This document shows, piece after piece, positions 18,056 through 23,275 of a stretch of DNA of 23,275 nucleotides (positions are counted from its first letter, which is position 1; every line of letters begins with the position of its first letter). The position numbers and the translations under genes were made by a program. The stretch covers positions 365,775 through 389,049 of the forward strand of contig BFEA01000099.1 in the NCBI GenBank assembly GCA_003427395.1, read 5' to 3'. The notes under the pieces were generated by a model. That model was not told where the DNA came from, ran no database searches, and saw only the letters and a list, made by a program, of their open reading frames with translations. Source of the stretch: Chara braunii (taxonomy: Eukaryota > Streptophyta > Charophyceae > Charales > Characeae).

Positions 18056-18127
18056 CTCCCTTCGGTCCTTAATGGGAGAGTACGCTCCTCCTTCTCGTCC
18101 TCCTTCGCCGATGATGACAACGATTAA
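17990..18127 (+). CDS. Candidate upstream ORF 2 with a Phe-rich core (45 codons)
   Basis: ATG at 17990 has a good context (G at -3, G at +4). The 45-residue product begins [11 protein letters not shown], then has a run of Phe/Leu encoded by a (TTC)n microsatellite, and ends ADDDND before TAA at 18125-18127. It lies in another frame from bL12m and closes 85 bp before its start codon. It could reduce bL12m translation if included in the mRNA, or be an accident of the microsatellite. Confidence 0.25.
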
Positions 18128-18200
18128 GCGCCCTTCTTATTCTTCTTCTTCTTCTTCTTCTCCGTCTTCTCCTTCTTCTTCTTCTTCCACTTCATCTTCT
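18021..18200. repeat. (CTT)n microsatellites in the bL12m leader
   Basis: TTC/CTT-rich runs at about 18021-18058 and 18138-18200 lie between the pyrimidine patch and the chosen start codon. CTT repeats are frequent in plant 5' leaders. In the bL12m frame they encode Ser runs, which is why the upstream frame stays open. Confidence 0.8.
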
Positions 18201-18212
18201 TGCTCTACGGCC

Positions 18213-18806
18213 ATGGCGTTCTCTTCTTGTTCTTCGTCGCCATCGCGGTTCTTTTGTTTGAGGTCATCATCGTTACACGTGGCGCGCATACATTCCTCGT
18301 CGGCGAAGCGCGATTCGACGGCGGCGGCGGCGTCGGCGGCCAGCGTCTCGCCGTTGCATGACGATCCAACGGAGCGGCCATCGCCGCCATCTGCCAAGAT
18401 AGTGAAGCTGGTTGATGAGATCTCGAAGCTGACCTTGTTGGAGGTATCGCAGCTGACAGATCTCCTCAGAGAGAAGCTCAATATTCCCGCCATGCCGCCG
18501 ATGGGCATGATGATGCCGATGGGCGGGGGGATGATGCCGGGGGGGGCGGCGGGCGGGGCGGCGGCGGCGGCGGAAGAAAAACCGGTCGAGAAGACCGAAT
18601 TCGATGTGAAATTGGAGAAGTTCGCTGCAGAATCCAAGATCAAGATCATTAAGGAAGTGCGGTCATTCACTTCCCTGGGCCTCAAGGAAGCCAAAGAGCT
18701 TGTAGAAAAGGCGCCTATAGTAATCAAGAAGGGAGTCAACAAGGACGAAGCGAACGAGATTGTCGAGAAGTTGAAGGCATTGGGAGGGACTTGCGCTCTC
18801 GAATAA
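18213..18806 (+). CDS. MRPL12: Mitochondrial ribosomal protein bL12m (L7/L12)
   Basis: This is the large-subunit stalk protein of the mitochondrial ribosome, which recruits translation GTPases. With the start at 18213 it has 197 residues. Residues 1 to about 50 form a targeting peptide ([20 protein letters not shown], Ser/Arg/Ala-rich, first acidic residue at 34). The dimerisation domain is at 61-92 ([20 protein letters not shown]...). A Met/Gly/Ala hinge spans 94-127. The C-terminal factor-binding domain is at 129-197, with [17 protein letters not shown] and [22 protein letters not shown] and the ending fit the mitochondrial form better than the plastid one. The frame is open upstream to 17730 and beyond, but that part is Ser-rich microsatellite sequence. 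ATG at 18213 has the context GCCATGG and gives a normal length. In-frame ATGs at 17880, 18072 and 18111 are alternatives. It is intronless as read, and the strongest gene in the window. Confidence 0.94.
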   Translation: MAFSSCSSSPSRFFCLRSSSLHVARIHSSSAKRDSTAAAASAASVSPLHDDPTERPSPPSAKIVKLVDEISKLTLLEVSQLTDLLREKLNIPAMPPMGMMMPMGGGMMPGGAAGGAAAAAEEKPVEKTEFDVKLEKFAAESKIKIIKEVRSFTSLGLKEAKELVEKAPIVIKKGVNKDEANEIVEKLKALGGTCALE

Positions 18807-19125
18807 GTAGTAGAACATGGACCTTTCACTCCCCGCACACTCTGTCACACACTCTCCCCTCTGTCACACACTCTCCCTCTTCTCCTTCTTCTTCTTCTTC
18901 TTGTTCTTCCTCTTCTCTTCTCCCTCTCTTCCTCTTCCTTACTTCACCCCCCCCGTCCCCCTCCCCCCCTTCCCACCACCTCCCTCCCTTCCTATCCTTA
19001 CACTAAAATCCACGTTAAACCCCTCCGCCAATCATAACCCCTTTCTCACCCATGTTTTCTCTTCCTCCTCCCTCTCCCCTGACCCACCTTTCTCTCCCAT
19101 CTCCCTTCCTCTCTTCTTCCCTCCC

Positions 19126-19170
<45 letters not shown>

Positions 19171-19198
19171 CCCCCCCCCCCCCCCCCCCCGCCCCCCT
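18807..19198. repeat. CT-rich and poly-C low-complexity region after bL12m
   Basis: The presumed 3' flank is almost pure pyrimidine on the + strand. TCACACACTCTCCC is duplicated at about 18840-18875. C-runs of about 41 (19127-19167) and 22 (19169-19190) bases follow, split by single T and G interruptions. No clear AATAAA signal is seen. The complementary strand has long G-runs able to form quadruplexes. Open frames here (Pro-rich on +, Gly-rich on -) follow from the composition. Confidence 0.9.
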
Positions 19199-19305
19199 CC
19201 CCGTGGGGGCCTTTCTACCCCCTCCACCCCAGCTCTTTCTTCCTTCTTCTCTGTTCGGCCGACCTCGGTTCTGGAGGGTCTCTGCAAGGTCTCCCCCTTA
19301 TCGTT

Positions 19306-19334
19306 ATGGCTGGAAAAGGGAGAGGAGGAAGGAG
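19306..19334 (+). CDS. Hypothetical first exon of a second gene
   Basis: ATG at 19306 has G at -3 and G at +4. It reads MAGKGRGGR and part of the next codon, then meets AG|GTGAGT at 19333-19340, a textbook 5' splice site. Joining to the acceptor TTTCAG at 20055-20060 restores frame with a charged exon at 20061-20214. The exon is very short and purine-rich, so chance is a real alternative. No family is recognised. Confidence 0.2.
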
Positions 19335-19675
19335 GTGAGTTGGCTATGCTTTCGCGTGAGCTGGTTATGGTTTCGCTGGGTAAGTGATAGGGGAGAGAGG
19401 GAAGGAAGGAGATGATGATGGCAACAGGGGATGTCGGGTCGGTAGGAAGAGGTCCCAAAAAAATATGCACGTTCGTTCATGGAAGTCTCCTCCCTGATCG
19501 CCACGTGTCGGCGCGAGGGCGTTCGTGGGAGAATGTCGGCGATCATGTATGTGTCTGTGAATCTATTCCATGACATTCCTTTTTAGGGAAATGTAAGGAG
19601 GTGAGTCTAAGGTGGATCGTTGTCCACGTGTCTCGTCCTCATTGCTCTGCTTTGATGTGGTGGAAAGAAAGATGT

Positions 19676-19710
19676 CAGGCTTAAGTAGTAATGCTCCTTT
19701 GCATGTTTAC

Positions 19711-19741
<31 letters not shown>

Positions 19742-19878
19742 GTGATGGATCGATGAATGATTAACGAGTTATCTTAGAGGAGTGCATGGAGTGACGATTT
19801 GCAGGCTTTAGTAGCAATGCTGCTCCTGTGCATGTTTCTTGATTGATTGATTGGTTGATTGACTGACTGATTGATTGG

Positions 19879-19920
<42 letters not shown>

Positions 19921-19980
19921 AATTGATTGATTGATTGATGAGTTATATCTTGAAGGAGTGTATGGCGTGGCGATTTTGCA
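19676..19980. repeat. Tandem duplication carrying GATT microsatellites
   Basis: Unit 1 (19676-19801) and unit 2 (from 19802) both begin CAGGCTT.AGTAG.AATGCT, continue ...TGCATGTTT.TTGATTGATTGATT, and close with GAGTTAT.TT..AGGAGTG.ATGG.GTG.CGATTT.GCAG. The difference in length is in the (GATT)n core (19711-19765 against 19840-19939). Minus-strand frames translate as Asn-Gln-Ser-Ile repeats and are not genes. Confidence 0.85.
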
Positions 19981-20060
19981 GATACAAGTGCGGACATTGA
20001 CTTGGGGGGAGTGGGGATATGATCGTGTAGGGGATGATGGATTAACATGGACGATTTCAG

Positions 20061-20214
20061 GAGAGAAAAGCATGGCGCGGTGGTGATGATGGAAAAACGC
20101 AGAGGAAGGAAATATCGTAGAAGAATCCGTGGAGAAGAGGAGGACGATCATTATGATCAAGATGAGTCGGAAGATGATGAGATGGCGATGAATCAGTTCC
20201 TCTTAGGGTTGTGA
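20061..20214 (+). CDS. Hypothetical charged exon or small ORF
   Basis: The frame is open from 20038 to TGA at 20212-20214. An ATG at 20047 would give 55 residues; read as an exon it starts after TTTCAG at 20060. The product has a basic stretch (EKRRGRKYRRRIRG), then an acidic one (EEEDDHYDQDESEDDE), and ends MAMNQFLLGL. The basic block resembles a nuclear-localisation-type sequence. Amino acid use is unlike the surrounding tandem repeats, but purine-rich DNA naturally encodes Arg/Lys/Glu/Asp. No family is recognised. Confidence 0.25.
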
Positions 20215-20239
20215 TAAATGATACCCTCTCTTGCAGGCT

Positions 20240-20512
20240 GATTGATTTCATTGATTGGTTGCGTGACTGATTGGATCGTAGATCGATTGGATTGGCGATT
20301 GATTGGATTTCATCAATTGATTGTGTGATCGATTGATTGGATTTCATCAATTAATTGATTGTGTGATCGATTGATTGAATTTATCAATTGATTGGCTGAT
20401 CCATTGATTGGATTTATCAGTTGATCGGGTGATCCATTGATTGGATTTATCGATTGATTGATTGGATGATCCATTAATTGGATTTAGCGATTGATTGATT
20501 GGGTTATCAATT
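20240..20512. repeat. GATTGATTGGATTTATC minisatellite, 33-40 bp units
   Basis: Units of about 33-40 bp read GATCCATTGATTGGATTTAT followed by C.(G)TTGATTG..GGGT. At least six variants are visible, grading into plain GATT repeats at the left. It shares the GATT core with the array at 19711-19939. Confidence 0.85.
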
Positions 20513-20635
20513 AAATGAACTGATTTGGAAGATTGGTTGCGATTTCCTTTAGGGGGAAGAAGAGTTCTTTTGGCATGGAGGGGAATGACATGGAGGAGAC
20601 GAGGGAGAGGTTAAGTGCAAGGGGGATGGTGCGTT

Positions 20636-21395
20636 ATGGCGGGAGAAGTGGATGCTGATCGCGGTAAAAGAGGATATGCTGATCGCGGGAAAAACGGATG
20701 CTGGTGGCGGGAAAAACGGATGCTGGTGGCGGGAAAAACGGATGCTGATTGCGAAAGAAACGGATGCTGATGGCTGGAAAAACGGATGCCAATGGCGGGA
20801 AAAGAGCGGAAGCTGATGGTGGGAAATCCGGATGCTGATGGCGGGAAAACCGGATGCTGATGGCGGGAAAAGAGCGGAAGCTGATGGCGGGAAAAACGGA
20901 TTCTGATGCTTATGGCTGGAAAAGAGAGGAAGCTGATGGCGAGAAAATCGGATGCTGATGGCGGGAAAAACGGATTCTGATGGCGGGAAAACCGGATGCT
21001 GATGGCGGCAAAAGAGCGGAAGCTGATGGCGGGAAAAGCGGATGCTGATGGTGGGAAACCGGATTCTGATGCTGATGGCTGGAAAAGAGCGGAAGCTGAC
21101 GGCGGGAAAAGAGGATGCTGATGGCGGGACAAACGGATTCTGATGGCGGGGAAACCGGATGCTGATGGCGGGAAAAGAGCGGAAGCTGATGGCGGGAAAA
21201 GCGGAAACCGGATTCTGATGCTGATGGCTGGAAAAGAGCGGAAGCTGACGGCGGGAAAAGCGGATGCTGATGGCGGGAAAAACGGATTCTGACGGCGGGA
21301 AAACCGGATGCTGATGGCGGGAAAAGAGCGGAAGCTGATGGCGGGAAAAGCGGATGCTGATGGCGGGAAAAGCGGATGCTGATGGCGGGAAGAAC
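20636..21395. repeat. 22-24 bp minisatellite with GGCGGGAAA core
   Basis: About 32 units of the form CGGATGCTGATGGCGGGAAA plus 2-4 variable bases. By eye, 18 units contain GGCGGGAAA exactly and one contains CGCGGGAAA; others have single changes (GGTGGGAAA, GGCTGGAAA, GGCGGGACA). The complement TTTCCCGCC equals the E2F consensus (TTTSSCGS). Units alternate between GGATGCTGATGG and GGAAGCTGATGG types. The 310-codon minus-strand open frame (20611-21543) translates the array into Phe-Pro-Ser-Ala-Ile repeats and is most likely a by-product. Confidence 0.93.
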
Positions 21396-21526
21396 GGATA
21401 CTCAAATATCGAGAGGGAGGGAAAAGAATGTTGTTGTAGAAGGCGAAAAAAGAAGTGGAGAAATCATCGAGGACAGAGTGCCTGAGACCTTGGACGATCA
21501 AGGCGGAAAAATGGTAGGAAAAATCA

Positions 21527-21547
21527 TCCGGTTTTCCCGCCATCAGT
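21527..21547. repeat. Single inverted unit of the minisatellite
   Basis: ATCCGGTTTTCCCGCCATCA plus G is the exact reverse complement of a unit such as 20835-20855. It lies 130 bp beyond the array, so it could pair with array units as a hairpin. Confidence 0.9.
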
Positions 21548-21674
21548 CAATCTGTCAACCTTAAATGATTGATACTTCTTTGGAGGGTACAAATTTGTTT
21601 CTTTTTATTGATGTATTTTTTTCTTCGAGGGGTGCGCAGTTTCATCATGCAGAAGAAAAGAGTGCGGAGAACGT

Positions 21675-22385
21675 CACGCCACGTCATTCAGGGGAGGGAG
21701 AACAGGGAATGACACGTCATCGTGGGAGAAGGTGACAAGTCGTTAGATGGTCCCACGTGCCGCCAGGACATGGTGCACGTGTCGCCAGGAGATGGCGACA
21801 CGTCATCGAGGAAAGGGGTGATGACACGTCAAGGGGTTTGATGCTGAGGGGTGTCGCCGGGAAATGGTGCCACGTCACCGGGGAAAGGGGGTCACAGGTG
21901 ATCGAGAGTAATTGGTGAAATGTCGTCGGGTCACCATAACGAGTTGGTGACACGTGTCAACGGGAGATGGTCGCTCGTCTCCGGGGAAATGACGAGGTCG
22001 TGTTGATGGTGACACGTCATCAGGTGGATGGTGACACGTCATCAGTTGGATGGTGACACTTCATCACATGGACACGTCATCAGGTGGATGGTGACACGTC
22101 ATCAGGTGGATGGTGACACGTCATCAGGTGGATGGTGACACGTCATCAGGTTGATGGTGACAAGAGATGGGGAAGATAATGAGTCGCAGTCGAAGGGAAA
22201 TGGTGATACCTCGTCTGAGAGACGAGACAAATCGGAGGATAGAGTGTTTGGGAGACGAGGAGACGTCAGCGGGGATATGGTGACATGTCACGAGGAACAG
22301 CAGGTTGGTTGGTGACACGTCGTCGGTGGCACTGATGACACGTAATCAGGGAGATGATGACACGTGATCAGGGAGATGATGACGC
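21675..22385. repeat. 22-bp minisatellite rich in ACGT cores
   Basis: The cleanest copies (22007-22160) read ATGGTGACACGTCATCAGGT plus GG. The rest of the region is a diverged version with GACACGTCATC scattered through it. I count about 19 ACGT cores in 710 bp, most as CACGTCA, with some CACGTG. CACGTCA and CACGTG are core sequences bound by plant bZIP factors. Open frames on the minus strand (21717-21953 and 22124-22318) come from the repeat. Confidence 0.85.
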
Positions 22386-22645
22386 ATCCTCCATCGGGAA
22401 GGTAATGACACGGCATTGGGAAGGGGGGATGTCGGCGTGGGAGGTAGTGATTGGACTGAGGTTGAGAACTGAGAGCGGGTGAGGTGAGCAGGGAAGAAAG
22501 GTCGCAGAGAGGAAATTTTCAAGGGGAAGAGAACCGTGCTGCGTGCGATTGCTGCTTGTCTAGTTATGGCGAGTGGTTTGTCAGCGCATTTATAACAGTA
22601 TTAAGTAATTCGACCAGAGCGGTACGAGTCAAGATTTCAAATTGA
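22386..22645. other. Purine-rich unique-looking DNA, no gene recognised
   Basis: This stretch has G/A bias on the + strand but no repeat unit and no ORF of note. It separates the ACGT array from the AATC array. Confidence 0.4.
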
Positions 22646-22649
22646 ACAA

Positions 22650-22906
22650 TCCAATCATTTGAATCAATCAATTTTATAACCCGCTCCTTTTATTTCAATT
22701 CAATCAGTTAAGTTCAATTCCATCAATCAAATTCGATCCATCAATCGGTCAATCAATCAGTTCTCTTAATCAATCAACTTAATCACCCACTCACTCACTC
22801 TTTTCACTCACTCACCCAATCATCACTCACTCACTCACTCACTCACTCACTCAATCAATCAATCAATCACTCAATCAATCACTCAGTCAATCAATCAGTC
22901 AATCAA
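22650..22906. repeat. AATC and ACTC tetranucleotide repeats
   Basis: Degenerate (AATC)n at about 22650-22800 turns into (ACTC)n at about 22824-22850, then (AATC)/(ACTC) mixtures to 22906. The AATC part is the reverse complement of the GATT repeats at 19.7-20.5 kb, so the two arrays face each other. Confidence 0.9.
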
Positions 22907-23227
22907 TAAGATCAAATTTGGACCAAACTAGGGGTTCAAAACAGGGGTCTCATGTGGCCAAATGCTGGGGGCACAGACAACTCCATTGGCCCCCCATTTG
23001 CGCTGGTTCCAAATCAAGAGGCCCTGGTGGCATCTCAAGAAGCCCGAAATGGGACGGGGCTCGATTTTCGACCGTTTGCACTGTGATCTTCATCTGGACG
23101 GTTGGTAATCAATTCGACTAAGGGGTATGCATGGGTGATTTCTCTGCAATATCTGTATTTAGCCTCAAAACCACCTCCGATACAGATGAAGTGAAGAGGT
23201 GTTTTTTTCTAAAGCCAAGGCATGGAT

Positions 23228-23232
<5 letters not shown>
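22907..23232. other. Unassigned low-copy-looking segment
   Basis: The composition is balanced, unlike the arrays beside it. On the + strand one frame reads for about 60 codons from about 22911 (GVQNRGLMWPNAGG..., then PPFALVPNQEALVASQEARN) before a TGA, and resumes after it. An overlapping 67-codon frame runs from an alternative start at 22918. Neither matches a family I know. It could be part of a gene or transposon continuing past the window. Confidence 0.3.

Positions 23233-23233
<1 letters not shown>

Positions 23234-23275
<42 letters not shown>
23234..23275. repeat. (AG)n microsatellite at window edge
   Basis: AG dinucleotides continue to the last base, so the true length is unknown. 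Confidence 0.97.

Noticed and set aside
18137-18838. 233-codon minus-strand ORF
   Set aside because: It is antisense to the bL12m gene; it ends in acidic residues made by the complement of the CTT repeats.
18817-19470. Pro-rich + strand and Gly-rich - strand ORFs
   Set aside because: They are products of CT-rich and poly-C sequence with no domain.
19761-20350. Minus-strand ORFs with Asn-Gln-Ser-Ile repeats
   Set aside because: They are translations of the GATT tetranucleotide array.
20611-21543. 310-codon minus-strand ORF with Phe-Pro-Ser-Ala-Ile-rich repeats
   Set aside because: It is the translation of the 22-24 bp minisatellite. The unit length is not a multiple of three, so the peptide cycles through all frames. 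No start context or domain is seen, and the frame is open because the units lack stops.
20636-22385. Regularly spaced repeats that might suggest a CRISPR array
   Set aside because: Units follow each other without unique spacers, the genome is eukaryotic and no cas gene is present; these are minisatellites.
1-23275. tRNA, rRNA or other structural RNA genes
   Set aside because: No sequence with paired A and B boxes or recognisable rRNA cores was found by eye; a tRNAscan-SE or Infernal run would settle this.

Overview
This is nuclear DNA of a eukaryote, most likely a streptophyte (land plant or charophyte alga). The evidence is a nucleus-type gene for a mitochondrial ribosomal protein with an N-terminal targeting peptide, a plant telo-box (AAACCCTAA) and a long pyrimidine tract in front of it, decayed LINE reverse transcriptase, several foldback/MITE-like elements, and abundant microsatellites and minisatellites. 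There are no bacterial-style operons, ribosome-binding sites, CRISPR arrays, rRNA genes or tRNA genes that I can recognise. The species cannot be fixed from the window. Both ends lie inside dinucleotide repeats ((AT)n at the start, (AG)n at the end) and there is one N at 8686, which looks like a draft short-read contig broken at simple repeats.

Region 1 (1 to about 5.1 kb) is a nested transposon graveyard. An L1-like LINE (about 1848-2154, resuming at 3517 and fading by about 5.1 kb) reads in one frame with scattered stops on both sides of a 1.36 kb insertion. That insertion (2155 to about 3511) carries 26-bp terminal inverted repeats matching at 25 of 26 positions and is flanked by a 7-bp direct repeat. 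It fits a non-autonomous DNA transposon, possibly Mutator-like, with unusual purine-rich and GC-rich cargo. A 164-bp foldback element abuts the upstream side of the LINE.

Region 2 (about 5.1-16.5 kb) is AT-rich and without a convincing gene. It contains a 560-bp long inverted repeat (11680-12238) bracketed by diverged direct repeats, and two copies of a 0.5-kb TA-flanked MITE family (13094-13618 and 15408-15968).

Region 3 (about 16.5-19.4 kb) is GC-richer. After a 393-bp foldback element and short tandem repeats comes the one secure gene, mitochondrial ribosomal protein bL12m (18213-18806, + strand). It is preceded by a telo-box, a pyrimidine patch and two upstream ORFs, and followed by CT- and C-rich low-complexity DNA. 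A possible second gene with a short first exon (19306-19334) and a charged second exon (20061-20214) is proposed at low confidence.

Region 4 (19.7-22.9 kb) is a stack of tandem arrays: GATT repeats, a 22-24 bp minisatellite whose core GGCGGGAAA matches the E2F consensus, a 22-bp minisatellite dense in ACGT cores, and then AATC/ACTC repeats in the opposite sense to the first GATT array. The last 300 bp before the terminal (AG)n are low-copy-looking and unassigned.
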